Below are positions 6,300-13,974 of a stretch of 20,487 bases of DNA, one piece after another. The stretch is taken from positions 1-20,487 of the forward strand of contig DYLB01000016.1 of the NCBI GenBank assembly GCA_020722305.1, in the 5' to 3' direction. The first letter of the stretch is position 1; every line of letters begins with the position of its first letter. Under the pieces are notes generated by a model. The model worked only from the letters and a program-made list of their open reading frames with translations, was not told where the DNA came from and ran no database searches. This DNA is from Anaerolinea thermophila (GTDB lineage Bacteria > Chloroflexota > Anaerolineae > Anaerolineales > Villigracilaceae). Made by a program: the position numbers and the translations under genes.

Positions 6300-7612
6300 A
6301 ATACTCTCTCTCGTCTTCGTTTGCCCGCTTGACCCTGGCCCTGTTCGGGGTCACGTTCCTGTTGACCGTGCTGGGCCGGGCTGTGACCCTGACCGGGGCG
6401 GCCTTCGTGTGCCAGGGTTGGCCGCTGTGCCTCCCGACCAGCGACGTGGGCTGGCTGAAGGTCTTCCATATCGGGCTGGTGGGGCTGGCCTCGCTGCTGA
6501 TGCTGTCCTTGTTCGTCAAGGCCTGGCGTGAGCAGCGCCACGAGCGCATCCTGCTGCCGCTTACAACCGTGACGACGGTGCTGTTCTTCGGGCAGGTTTT
6601 CGTGGGGGCGATCCAGGTGATCCGCAATATGCCGGGGCACCTGGTCGTCTTGCATTCGCTCACCTCGGTTTCGCTATGGGTCGCGCTGGCGGCGCTGGTG
6701 TACGCTTCGGGGCTGTTGGCGAAGGACGGCGGGGAAGCCGCGCCAATCGGTTTCCGTCAATACTTGAAGGACTTTTTCATCCTGTCCAAGCCGCTGATCG
6801 TGCTGCTGCTGCTACTGACGACCTTCGGCGGGCTGGTGGCCGGGCTGAAAGGCTGGCCGTCGTGGCCGCTCTTCGGCTGGACCATGCTCGGCGGGACGCT
6901 GGCGGCGGCGGGGGCCTCGGCCTTGAATCAGTACATTGACCGCGACCTCGACAAGGCCATGCAGCGCACTTCCAAACGCCCCCTGGCTGCCGGGCGGATG
7001 ACTGCGGCCGAGGGGCTGTCTTACGGACTGGCGCTGTGCCTGGCCAGCTATTACGTGATGGCCGGCTTCGTCAATTTCCTGGCGGCATTATTATCTCTGG
7101 CCGGGATTTTCTATTACGTCATTTTTTACAGTGTGTGGCTGAAGAAGAAGACCGTGCAAAACATCGTCATCGGCGGCGGGGCGGGGGCCATCCCGCCCAT
7201 GGTCGGCTGGGCCGCGGCTACGGGAAGCCTGTCCCTGGCGGCCTGGCTGCTGTTCGCCATCGTCTTCCTGTGGACGCCGCCGCACTTCTGGGCGCTGGCC
7301 ATCGTCCGCCAGAAGGATTATGCCAGGGCAGGCGTGCCCATGCTGCCGGTGGTACGCGGCGAGACCGAGACCCGCCGCCAGATCTTGTTCTATACCCTGG
7401 CGCTGGTCGCGGTCACGCTGCTGCTGCCGTTGACGCGCGAGACCGGCACGGTTTACCTGGTTTCCGCAATCTTGCTGGGGATTTGGCTGATCTACGCCGC
7501 CTGGAAGGTCTGGAAAGTCCCCGGCAACAAGGTCGCCTGGCGCATGTTCCGCTGGTCGAGCATGTATCTGGCCTTCATCTTCCTGGCCCTGATGGTGGAC
7601 GCGGTGGTGTGA
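6296..7612 (+). CDS. ctaB: Half-length heme A synthase fused to heme O synthase (CtaA-CtaB)
   Basis: The 438-residue fusion makes the heme a cofactor. Residues 1-140 are a four-helix CtaA/COX15-like half: GRAVTLTGAAFVCQGWPLC, with a Cys pair C39/C45 in the extracytoplasmic loop, and candidate heme-ligand histidines H58 (VFHIGL) and H120 (VVLHSLTS). The second CtaA half is missing. Residues 155-438 are a UbiA-family protoheme IX farnesyltransferase: LSKPLIVLLLLLTTFGGL, the prenyl-diphosphate motif NQYIDRDLD (211-219) with SKRPLAAGRM, YSVWLKKKTVQNIVIGG (278-294), and HFWALAIVRQKDYARAGVPM. CtaB adds the farnesyl tail to heme b (heme O) and CtaA oxidises it to heme A. Compact four-helix CtaA proteins are known in archaea, so the half may act as a dimer. 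The ATG overlaps the SURF1 stop (ATGA). This is the last gene of the operon. Confidence 0.92.
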   Translation: MKYSLSSSFARLTLALFGVTFLLTVLGRAVTLTGAAFVCQGWPLCLPTSDVGWLKVFHIGLVGLASLLMLSLFVKAWREQRHERILLPLTTVTTVLFFGQVFVGAIQVIRNMPGHLVVLHSLTSVSLWVALAALVYASGLLAKDGGEAAPIGFRQYLKDFFILSKPLIVLLLLLTTFGGLVAGLKGWPSWPLFGWTMLGGTLAAAGASALNQYIDRDLDKAMQRTSKRPLAAGRMTAAEGLSYGLALCLASYYVMAGFVNFLAALLSLAGIFYYVIFYSVWLKKKTVQNIVIGGGAGAIPPMVGWAAATGSLSLAAWLLFAIVFLWTPPHFWALAIVRQKDYARAGVPMLPVVRGETETRRQILFYTLALVAVTLLLPLTRETGTVYLVSAILLGIWLIYAAWKVWKVPGNKVAWRMFRWSSMYLAFIFLALMVDAVV

Positions 7613-7634
7613 TTCGAGGGCTTTTCACGCGAAT

Positions 7635-7650
7635 TGCGCTAAATAGCGCA
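7635..7650 (+). other. Small hairpin after ctaB
   Basis: TGCGCT (7635-7640) and AGCGCA (7645-7650) form a 6-bp stem around AAAT, 23 bases after the ctaB stop. There is no T-run, so it is a weak candidate for transcript-end formation of the oxidase operon. Confidence 0.35.
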
Positions 7651-7683
7651 TGACGCGAATGCTCTTGGGGAAAATTGACTCCG

Positions 7684-7830
7684 CTGCAAAAACCTTTTCT
7701 AACCACTAAGGACACGAAGGTCACGAATTTTTTTGAAATCATCTTGCGCCGAATTTCAAGATTTTGAATTTCACCTTTCAGAATTCCTTGGTGTACTTCG
7801 TGTCCTTTGTGGATAAAGACCTTTTTGCAG
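7684..7830. repeat. MITE-like inverted repeat element
   Basis: The left arm (7684-7719, beginning CTGCAAAAACC and ending GGACACGAAG) is an imperfect inverted copy of the right arm (7796-7830, beginning CTTCGTGTCC and ending CTTTTTGCAG). Similarity extends loosely inward and outward to about 7674-7840. The roughly 75-base centre has no coding potential that I can see. A 16-base match to the left arm end (reverse complement) recurs at 13941-13956 upstream of sufC, so the element is dispersed. No credible gene is visible in 7613-8022. Confidence 0.65.
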
Positions 7831-7883
7831 TAGACTCAAAATTGCTGTTGCTGATTTGTTTGTGGTTTCAACCCTTCTGAACC

Positions 7884-7928
7884 CCTGTCGAAGCGGTCGT
7901 GACAGGCAATCGGAGCCGTTCCGATTGC
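7884..7928. repeat. REP-like compound hairpin
   Basis: CCTGTC (7884-7889) and GACAGG (7901-7906) form one inverted repeat. GCAATCGG (7906-7913) and CCGATTGC (7921-7928) form a perfect 8-bp stem with a 7-base loop. The stretch CCTGTCGAAGC (7884-7894) is the reverse complement of GCTTCGACAGG in the SURF1 repeat, linking it to the dispersed repeat family. Confidence 0.55.
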
Positions 7929-7947
7929 AAGGACGAGGCCGGGAATC

Positions 7948-7976
7948 AAAAAGAGAGACGGCCAGCCTCTCTTTTT
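7948..7976. terminator. Bidirectional rho-independent terminator
   Basis: AAAAAGAGAG (7948-7957) and CTCTCTTTTT (7967-7976) form a 10-bp stem around a 9-base loop. The arms supply a T-run in both directions. It lies about 45 bases beyond the stop of the minus-strand MIP18 gene and also faces the rightward oxidase operon, so it can serve both converging transcripts. Confidence 0.75.
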
Positions 7977-8022
7977 TCGCTATACAGAACACGCGCTACG
8001 GATCACGCAACAGGCTACATTC

Positions 8023-8373
8023 TCACGCGTACATGCCCCAATCCAGCGCGCTCGGGTCTTCCATCATCGAAAAATCCCAGACATCCATGCCCATTTCGAT
8101 GGTGACGGGTTTCCCGCCGACGCCCTCCTGGGCTTTGGCGCGGGTCATGTCAACCATCGCCGGGCCGTAGGGGCAGAACGGGGTGGTCAGGATCATGCGC
8201 AGCTTCAAGACGCCGTCTTCGAAATTTGCGTCCCGGATCAGGCCTAACTGGATGATGTTCATCCCGATCTCCGGGTCAACCACTTCCGACAGGGAAGCGC
8301 GCAGGGGCTGGACCATCTCCGGGTGGGTCTCGTGCAGGGTCCATTTGATTTGATTGGTTTCAGTTTCACTCAT
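8023..8373 (-). CDS. sufT: MIP18/DUF59-family (SufT-like) iron-sulfur assembly protein
   Basis: This 116-residue MIP18-family protein has the two family signatures: VVDPEIGMNIIQLGLI (31-46) and TTPFCPYGPAMVDM (63-76), with the single conserved Cys C67. Members of the family (SufT, PaaD, CIA2) act in maturation of Fe-S proteins. The C-terminal MGMDVWDF is a less common ending than the usual V.W.P motif. The start at 8373 has GGAG eight bases upstream and its ATG overlaps the stop of the upstream regulator gene (ATGA), so the two are translationally coupled. Gene context with a SufR-like regulator, and with sufCBDS 5.7 kb away, supports a role in Fe-S metabolism. The symbol sufT is assigned by family and context; substrate proteins are unknown. 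Confidence 0.85.
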   Translation of the reverse strand: MSETETNQIKWTLHETHPEMVQPLRASLSEVVDPEIGMNIIQLGLIRDANFEDGVLKLRMILTTPFCPYGPAMVDMTRAKAQEGVGGKPVTIEMGMDVWDFSMMEDPSALDWGMYA

Positions 8374-8999
8374 GCGGTTTGCTCCGAATTCAGCGGCTGG
8401 ACCACATAAGTGCAGTGGGCATCGCCGCTTAAGATACACTGGATTTTTTCGGCGGGGACGGCCAGCATCCGGGAGATGATGGTCTGGTCCACGGTGCAGA
8501 CTTCGGGGTGGTCCTGCCCGATCTGGATGTAAGGGCAGGTAATCTCGTGGATGCGGTAGTCGCTGCCGGATTTTTCCCATTCAACGGTGAAACCTTCTTC
8601 GGTCAGCAACTCGCGGACGATCTCCAGCCGTTCTTCCATGCTCAAGCCTTGCATTTGCTCGGAATAATCCTCGGCCAGGCTGGCGGCCATTTCGGTGAAG
8701 ATCTTGCTGATCATCGCCTGGGGCAAGGAGGATTTTAACTGATTGAGCAGGCGCGAGGTCAGGCGCAGGTAACGGGTCGGGAAACGCTCCAGCCCCTCCT
8801 CGGTCAACGAGTAGACCAGGCGCGGGCGTCCCACGCCGTGACGTTTCTCCTCGGCGGCGATCAACCCCTCGATTTGCAGGTTCGTCAGGTGGTGGCGGAC
8901 GGAAATTGGATTGATCCCGACGGCTTCGGCCAGGTCGGTAATGGTCGAGCCGGGACTCTTGGACAGGGTTTGCAGGAGGCGTTCGCGCGTGCTTTTCAT
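8370..8999 (-). CDS. sufR: SufR-like winged-helix transcriptional regulator with four C-terminal cysteines
   Basis: The 209-residue protein starts with a DeoR/ArsR-like winged helix (about 4-70): TITDLAEAVGINPISVRHHL is the helix-turn-helix and KRHGVGRPRLVYSLTEEG the wing. The C-terminal domain carries C155, C168, C188 and C196, an arrangement expected for binding an Fe-S cluster as in SufR, the cluster-sensing regulator of suf operons. I cannot confirm that the spacing equals that of characterised SufR proteins. It is co-transcribed with the MIP18 gene and has a sigma70 promoter at 9036-9064. An AT-rich inverted repeat just upstream of this promoter is repeated in the sufC promoter, suggesting autoregulation and control of sufCBDS. 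No strong Shine-Dalgarno precedes the ATG at 8999. The family call is good; the exact ligand and direction of control are inferred. Confidence 0.82.
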   Translation of the reverse strand: MKSTRERLLQTLSKSPGSTITDLAEAVGINPISVRHHLTNLQIEGLIAAEEKRHGVGRPRLVYSLTEEGLERFPTRYLRLTSRLLNQLKSSLPQAMISKIFTEMAASLAEDYSEQMQGLSMEERLEIVRELLTEEGFTVEWEKSGSDYRIHEITCPYIQIGQDHPEVCTVDQTIISRMLAVPAEKIQCILSGDAHCTYVVQPLNSEQTA

Positions 9000-9035
9000 G
9001 GCTCACTTGTGCAAATGGGAGACGACAATAATTGG

Positions 9036-9064
9036 AGTATAACAGTCCCGTTTGGGTTTGTCAA
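9036..9064 (-). promoter_or_regulatory. Sigma70-type promoter of the sufR-sufT operon
   Basis: Read on the minus strand, TTGACA (9064-9059) is followed after exactly 17 bases by TATACT (9041-9036), about 37 bases before the sufR start codon. Confidence 0.75.
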
Positions 9065-9074
9065 TAAAGTAGAT

Positions 9075-9091
9075 AAATATCATAAATATTT
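9075..9091. promoter_or_regulatory. Putative operator AAATAT-N5-ATATTT upstream of sufR
   Basis: AAATAT (9075-9080), CATAA, ATATTT (9086-9091) is a 6-bp inverted repeat with a 5-base spacer, 11 bases upstream of the sufR -35 box. A closely similar site overlaps the sufC -35 region at 13975-13990. An AT-rich UP element is the rival explanation. Confidence 0.5.
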
Positions 9092-9099
9092 GAATAGAG

Positions 9100-9129
9100 A
9101 AGACGCCCGGCAATTCTGCCGGGCGTCTT
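9100..9129 (-). terminator. GC-rich hairpin terminator of the SBBP-repeat gene
   Basis: AAGACGCCCGGCA (9100-9112) and TGCCGGGCGTCTT (9117-9129) form a perfect 13-bp stem with a 4-base loop, 33 bases beyond the stop of the large minus-strand gene and just before the sufR regulatory region. The following minus-strand sequence (CTCTATTC) is only weakly T-rich, so it may be a terminator or a rho-dependent end stabiliser. Confidence 0.6.
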
Positions 9130-9162
9130 GTCGAGGCTGTCAGCTTGCAGGCTGAGAAATTC

Positions 9163-12100
9163 TTACGGGACGTAGTATTCGATGATGAGCTGCGGGCGGG
9201 AGGCGGCCGGGGCGTTGCCACTGTAGAAGCTGATGTAGTTCGCCAGGGCGTTGTTGTTGTCGTCCAGCTTGAAGCGCAGGCGGAACTGGGTCACGCCGGA
9301 GGCCGAGGTCAGCTTATTGATGAAGCCCTTGGCGCTGGTCAGGTCGAGGCTATACCAGTTGGCGGCCGGGGCCGGGGTGGAGGGGCCGACCGTCTTGTTG
9401 CGGGGGGCCTGGAAATCTTGGGCGGCCAGTCCGGCACCCGTCCCGAAGAATCCTTTGCGCACGTCCACGAACAGGCCCTGGAAGAGCGTGAAGGGATTCC
9501 CGCCGCCGGTGATGCCCTGCTTCTTGATCCTGAGGGTCACTTTGGTGATGACCGCGTTATCCGGCAGGCCCGAGGTCACGAACGAGAGAAGGCTGCGGTA
9601 CTGCTTCCGGGCCGCGTCGTCGCCCAGGCGGAAGGTGCCGGCACCGGCGTTGAACGTGCCGCCGGCGTTGCTGGTCTCGGACGATTCGAGTACCCAGCCG
9701 TCGGAGGCCCCGGCCGATTTCAGGGTCAGGACCTTTTGGACCGTGTACGCCTCCCCGGTGGTAAAGCCGGCCGTGAGCGGGTTGTTGGCTGCGTCCAGGA
9801 TGGTGCCGTCGTTGAGCACATCCAGGCGGAGGCTGCCGTTGCCGGTGCCGGTGTTGACGGTGACGGTGTACACCGCGCCGGCGTTGGTGACGTTCGTGAC
9901 GGCGTAGCCGGTGATGGCGCCGGTCTTGGTGAAGCTGAAGTCGGTCGCGTCCACGCCGGAGACGGGTTCGGTGAAGGTGACGGTGAAGTTGACGAACCGC
10001 TTGCTGGTCGGGTTGGCGTCCAGGCGCAGGCTGGAGACGACGGCTGGCGAGGCGGTGTCCACCAGCCAGGTAAAGCTGGCCGGGGTTCCCACGTTGCCCA
10101 CCGCGTCGATGGCCCGGACGGAGAAGGTATGGGTCCCGTCACCCAGCCCCAGATACGCCCATGGGCTGGTGCAGGCGGCGAAGCCGAGGCCGTCCATGTC
10201 ACACTCGAAGGTGGCCGTGCCGTCGGTGCTGGAGAAGTTGAAGGTGGCGTCGGCGCTCGCGGAGGGATCGGGCGGCGTGGGCGGATCGATGCTGGCGTCG
10301 GGGGCGGTGTTATCCAGCGTGTAAGTCTCGTCGGTGGCGGGTTCGGCCCCGGCGAAAACGTTGCCGGCCAGGTCGGTGATGGTCGGGCCGACGAAATCGA
10401 GGCCCACCACGCCGTTGAAACCGGCCAGGTCGCCGCCGGAGACGGTTACGTCGTACAGGCTGGCGCTGACCGGCGTGACGGCCGAGACGGTGGCGGTCGT
10501 GGTGCCGTTGACGCCGAAGTCAGCCGCATCCACACCGGTGACGTCCTCGTCGAAAGCAGCCCGGAAGACGAGCGTGTCGGCGTTGGTGGGGGAAGTGGCC
10601 GGGGTCTGAAGGCTGAAGGCGGTCGCGGTCGGGGCGGTGTTGTCCACCGTAAAGGTTTCATCGGTGGCCGGTTCGGCGCTGATGAAAGCGTTCCCGACCA
10701 GGTCGGTGAGCGCCGGGCTGGCGGCGGAGTCCAGGCCGACGGGACCGTCGAACCCGGCCAGGTCGCCGCCGGAGAGGGTCACGTCGTAGACGCTGGCGCT
10801 GACCGGAGTGACCGCAGAGACGATGGCGGTCGAGCCGTTGGCGGCGAAATCAGCCGCGTCCACGCCGGTCACGTCTTCGCTGAAGGTGGCCCGGAAGGTG
10901 AGCGCGTCGGCGTTGGTCGGGTTGGCAGCCGGGGATTGGCGCACGAAGGAGGCGATCGTGGGCGCAATGCCGTCGTAAGTGACCTCGTTGTCGCCGCTGG
11001 TGCTGGCAGTGTTGCCGTTCCCGGCCGGGTCCTGGACTACGCCGGAGCCGAGGGAAGCAGTCACGCTCCCGGCTCCGCTCATCCCGCTGACGGTGATGTC
11101 GAAGGTGGTGCCGTCGAACGGGGCGATTTCGGTCACGGTGGCAGACGTCCCCCCGATCGTGCCGCCCAAGGTGACATCCCCGGCGGTAAAGGAGGCGGGG
11201 TTGATCGCTTCACTGAAGACTGCGGTAAAGTTGATCGCCGTGTCGTTGGTCGGGTCGGCCTGACCGCCGGCCTGGTTGACGGTGACGGTTGGGACCACGT
11301 TATCCAAAGTGTAAATTTCGTCGGTGGCGGGTTCGGCGATGACCAGGGCATTCCCGTGAATGTCGGTGATGTCCGAGGCCGGGTTCAGGTTCAGCCCGAC
11401 CGTCCCGTTGAATGTTGCCAGGTTGCCGCCGGAGAGGGTCACGTCGTAGACGCGGGCGCTGCCGCCGACCGAGACCGCGCCGGTGACCGAGGCGGTCGAG
11501 GCGCTGTTTTTGAGGAAGTCGGCGGAGTTGACGCCCAGCACGTCCTCGTTGAAAGTGACCCGGAAGGTGAGCGAGTCGGCGTTGGTGAGGCTGCTGGCCG
11601 GGTTCTGGAGGGCGAACGAAAGTGCGCTCGGCGAAACGATGTCCACTTCGGCGACGAACGCATCAACATTGTTGCCGGAATTGTTGTGCGGCCGGATGGG
11701 CGTCCCCCATTCGACACCGCTGTCGCCCAGCATGAATACGTCACCGGACGAAACTGCGGCGATGGCGCCGCCGGTATCGTTGCCTGCGCCGCCCAGGAAG
11801 GCGTGCATTGCGCGGTTACCGCTCAGGTCCAGCCTGGCAAGGAAGGTGTCTGTCCCGCCGGAATGCCCCTGGACAGGTGTGCCCCATTGGGCGTCGCTGG
11901 TGCCCATGACGAACACATTCCCCAGCCCGTCTTCGACGATGCTGGCGTTGCTGTCGAGTGTGGCGCTGCCCTGGAAGGTGTTCCAGTTCAGGGTCCCGGC
12001 GGCGATGTCGATCTGAGCCGCGAAGCCGTCGTCGCCTCCGGTGTAGGCGTCCACCGGGGTGCCCCAGGCGGCGGAGCTGGTGCCGGCCACGTAAAGGTTG

Positions 12101-13545
12101 CCGCTGCTGTCGGCGGTGACGGCTGCGCCTGAATCGTTCCCGCTCCCGCCCAGGAAGCCGTGCCAGGCGCGAGCGCCGTTGGCCGGGCTGAGTTTGGCAT
12201 AGAAGCCGTCATCGAGGGCGGTATAAACCCGCCTGGGAGAAATCCCCCAACTGGTGCTGCTGAGGCCGGTCACGAATACGTCGCCATTGCTGTCCAGGGC
12301 GATGCCGTTGCCCTGGTCGTCGCCGGAACCGCCGATGAAGGTATTCCAGATGCGGGTGCCGCTGGCGTTGAATCTGGCGGCGTAAGCGTCGTTGACGCTG
12401 GCCGTAAAAGCGATCAGGGGCGCGCCCCAGGTACCGTCGCTGTAGCCGGTAACGAAGGAGTTCCCACTCGCGTCCACGGCGATATCGGTGCCGATCTCGT
12501 TGCCGGTCCCGCCTGTGAAGGTGTTCCAGAGCAGGTTGCCGTCGTTGTCCAGTTTTGCCACGAAGGCATCCACGTCGTTCAGGCTGGTCACGGTGCAGTC
12601 CACCGGGCAGGACCAGGCTCCGCTGACATTGGCGTCGCTCCAGCCGGTTACGTAGATATTCCCGGAGCCGTCGAGGGCGATGCCGTTGCCGTAATCATCC
12701 AGGCTGCCGCCCAAGAAGGTGTGCCAGAGCAAAGCGCCGCTCGGGTCGAGCTTGGCGACGAAGGCATCGTAGCCGGCCGCGGTGTAGGCCCGCACCGGCG
12801 TGCCGCCCCAGTCGGCGTCGCTGTCACCGACAACATAGATGTTGCCGCTCGCATCCAGGGCGATGTCATTGCCGGCTTCGCCGCCGCTGCCGCCGAGGAA
12901 GGTGTTCCAGATGGTGATCGGATCAATCATCAGGGTGTAAGCCGGATCATAAGCCCCCAGAGCGAAACCGACCTCGCGCCTGCCGCGCGTTTCGAAGCGG
13001 ACCGCCACGTCCACGCGCTGGCCGTCAATCTGCTGCCAGGCGACCGGCGCGCTCTCGGTGATTTGGCCGTTCCGGTAGCGGGCGACGAGCTTCCCGTCGG
13101 CGCTGATCTCCAGCAGGGCGTTGTAGCCCAGCCGGATCCGGGCCGGATCGGCTCCCGGCTGGAGCGTGTAGGTGGTCTGAAGGATCCCGCCCGAGGGCGC
13201 GTCGAAGGCCAGGGAGATACCGTCCCACAGGTCCGCATACGTGACCCGTGTCAGTGGGGCGGCCTGGCTGCCGCGAGAGGCCGCGCCCAGGCTGGCGGGT
13301 TGGACCGGGTTGGCCCCGGCAAACTCCACCCGCAAGGCGTGGGTGCCGCTGATGGCATAGTATCCGTCCGCAGCAAACCCCAGGACGTGCCCCTGCGAGG
13401 TAAATTGCAAGAGATTGGAGGCCCCGTCCGGCCTTTGGGCGGTCAATCCCGTGGCGCCTGCGAAAGACGCCGGGGCCGCCAGCGAAAACAGCAGGCTGGC
13501 GAAAATAAGGACATGAAACCATTTCGTGCTTGATTTTCCAATCAT
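9163..13545 (-). CDS. Large secreted SBBP beta-propeller / Ig-like repeat protein
   Basis: This is a 1460-residue exported protein of unknown specific function. Residues 1-29 are a signal peptide ending PASFA. Residues 30-210 match the N-terminal domain usual in SBBP-repeat proteins (YADLWDGISLAF, PGADPARIRLGY, ESAPVAWQQIDGQRV, GAYDPAYTLMIDP). Residues 212-637 hold seven SBBP repeats with the pattern WNTFLGGSG..G..IALD.SGN.YV.G.S...WGTPV, consistent with a seven-bladed propeller. Residues 638-1271 are six Ig-like domains, of which the third and fourth are near duplicates (TFSEDVTGVDAADF, EPATDET). Residues 1272-1460 form a beta-sandwich resembling the DNRLRE/carbohydrate-binding-like C-terminal module. 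No sortase signal or C-terminal membrane helix is seen. AAGGAGAG before the ATG at 13545 decides the start. A surface or matrix adhesin is possible. The architecture is clear, the role is not. Confidence 0.92.
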   Translation of the reverse strand: MIGKSSTKWFHVLIFASLLFSLAAPASFAGATGLTAQRPDGASNLLQFTSQGHVLGFAADGYYAISGTHALRVEFAGANPVQPASLGAASRGSQAAPLTRVTYADLWDGISLAFDAPSGGILQTTYTLQPGADPARIRLGYNALLEISADGKLVARYRNGQITESAPVAWQQIDGQRVDVAVRFETRGRREVGFALGAYDPAYTLMIDPITIWNTFLGGSGGEAGNDIALDASGNIYVVGDSDADWGGTPVRAYTAAGYDAFVAKLDPSGALLWHTFLGGSLDDYGNGIALDGSGNIYVTGWSDANVSGAWSCPVDCTVTSLNDVDAFVAKLDNDGNLLWNTFTGGTGNEIGTDIAVDASGNSFVTGYSDGTWGAPLIAFTASVNDAYAARFNASGTRIWNTFIGGSGDDQGNGIALDSNGDVFVTGLSSTSWGISPRRVYTALDDGFYAKLSPANGARAWHGFLGGSGNDSGAAVTADSSGNLYVAGTSSAAWGTPVDAYTGGDDGFAAQIDIAAGTLNWNTFQGSATLDSNASIVEDGLGNVFVMGTSDAQWGTPVQGHSGGTDTFLARLDLSGNRAMHAFLGGAGNDTGGAIAAVSSGDVFMLGDSGVEWGTPIRPHNNSGNNVDAFVAEVDIVSPSALSFALQNPASSLTNADSLTFRVTFNEDVLGVNSADFLKNSASTASVTGAVSVGGSARVYDVTLSGGNLATFNGTVGLNLNPASDITDIHGNALVIAEPATDEIYTLDNVVPTVTVNQAGGQADPTNDTAINFTAVFSEAINPASFTAGDVTLGGTIGGTSATVTEIAPFDGTTFDITVSGMSGAGSVTASLGSGVVQDPAGNGNTASTSGDNEVTYDGIAPTIASFVRQSPAANPTNADALTFRATFSEDVTGVDAADFAANGSTAIVSAVTPVSASVYDVTLSGGDLAGFDGPVGLDSAASPALTDLVGNAFISAEPATDETFTVDNTAPTATAFSLQTPATSPTNADTLVFRAAFDEDVTGVDAADFGVNGTTTATVSAVTPVSASLYDVTVSGGDLAGFNGVVGLDFVGPTITDLAGNVFAGAEPATDETYTLDNTAPDASIDPPTPPDPSASADATFNFSSTDGTATFECDMDGLGFAACTSPWAYLGLGDGTHTFSVRAIDAVGNVGTPASFTWLVDTASPAVVSSLRLDANPTSKRFVNFTVTFTEPVSGVDATDFSFTKTGAITGYAVTNVTNAGAVYTVTVNTGTGNGSLRLDVLNDGTILDAANNPLTAGFTTGEAYTVQKVLTLKSAGASDGWVLESSETSNAGGTFNAGAGTFRLGDDAARKQYRSLLSFVTSGLPDNAVITKVTLRIKKQGITGGGNPFTLFQGLFVDVRKGFFGTGAGLAAQDFQAPRNKTVGPSTPAPAANWYSLDLTSAKGFINKLTSASGVTQFRLRFKLDDNNNALANYISFYSGNAPAASRPQLIIEYYVP
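10303..11634 (-). repeat. Tandem Ig-like domain repeats within the SBBP gene
   Basis: Four consecutive units of about 330-340 bases (11296-11634, 10966-11295, 10636-10965, 10303-10635) encode Ig-like domains. Units one, three and four share the framework NAD.L.FR..F.EDV.GV..ADF and end EPATDE..T.DN. The third and fourth share long stretches at protein level, implying recent duplication. The second is divergent. Confidence 0.75.
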
Positions 13546-13629
13546 TTTTCTCTCCTTTGTTGGTTTGCCTTTTGTATCAAGGTTGTCTGGAACGAATGCC
13601 AATAAGGCCATTTTCCTGCACGGTTAAAT

Positions 13630-13647
13630 AAAAAAGCGACACCTCGC
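13630..13647 (-). promoter_or_regulatory. Possible attenuator in the SBBP gene leader
   Basis: On the minus strand GCGA-GGTG-TCGC (13647-13636) is followed by six T (13635-13630), about 85 bases before the start codon. Just upstream, GGGCC and GGCCC form another hairpin around GAGAAACAA. The 4-bp terminator stem is short, and a CACC segment upstream could compete for the GGTG loop. I see no gene in 13546-14075. Confidence 0.3.
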
Positions 13648-13874
13648 CTGGCATCACTCTGGTGGGCCTTGTTTCTCGGCCCGCTTGATTTGCCCGAAGG
13701 CGGAACATCCCCTCCGACAAACCGGGGTTGAACGTTGTTCGTGATCCAAATGTAAGACCGGCCCATAGCCATGCCTCGCCTGAATGAAAAGGAATCGAAT
13801 TCGGACTTCCACTATCTGTTTTGCGGATTACTTTCTACCTGTCGTCCGGAGCCGATAAAGGTTATTAGAGGGAT

Positions 13875-13917
13875 GGGTGATTTCTTTAACCCGCGAGGGG
13901 TTAATGTTGCATCACCC
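13875..13917. repeat. REP-like stem-loop upstream of sufC
   Basis: GGGTGAT (13875-13881) pairs with ATCACCC (13911-13917). Inside it TTAACCC (13886-13892) pairs with GGGTTAA (13898-13904) around GCGAG. The two stacked 7-bp helices resemble a dispersed extragenic palindrome. Confidence 0.5.
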
Positions 13918-13940
13918 CCGCACCGGGTCGAAGGAGACAG

Positions 13941-13958
13941 GAAAAGGTTTTTGCAGTA
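13941..13958 (+). repeat. Terminal fragment of the MITE-like element
   Basis: GAAAAGGTTTTTGCAG (13941-13956) is identical to the reverse complement of 7684-7699. The following TA also matches the right end of the element at 7821-7832. It abuts the sufC regulatory region and may mark an insertion end. Confidence 0.55.
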
Positions 13959-13974
13959 AATTAATATACTAGAA

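Noticed and set aside
9145..12132. Long open frame of 995 codons on the plus strand, opposite the SBBP gene
   Set aside because: Gly/Val/Arg-rich translation without domain motifs; it mirrors the repetitive GC-rich codons of the minus-strand gene, which has a signal peptide, ribosome binding site and clear domains.
11635..12912. Regular repeats that might suggest a CRISPR array or satellite DNA
   Set aside because: The periodicity is about 180 bases, in frame, and encodes SBBP propeller blades; no short identical repeats with unique spacers exist.
12160..13533. Second plus-strand open frame of 457 codons opposite the SBBP gene
   Set aside because: Same low-complexity shadow pattern; no ribosome binding site or recognisable motif.
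13771..13959. Open frame of 62 codons upstream of sufC
   Set aside because: No ribosome binding site, and its 3' half is made of the palindrome at 13875-13917 and the repeat fragment.
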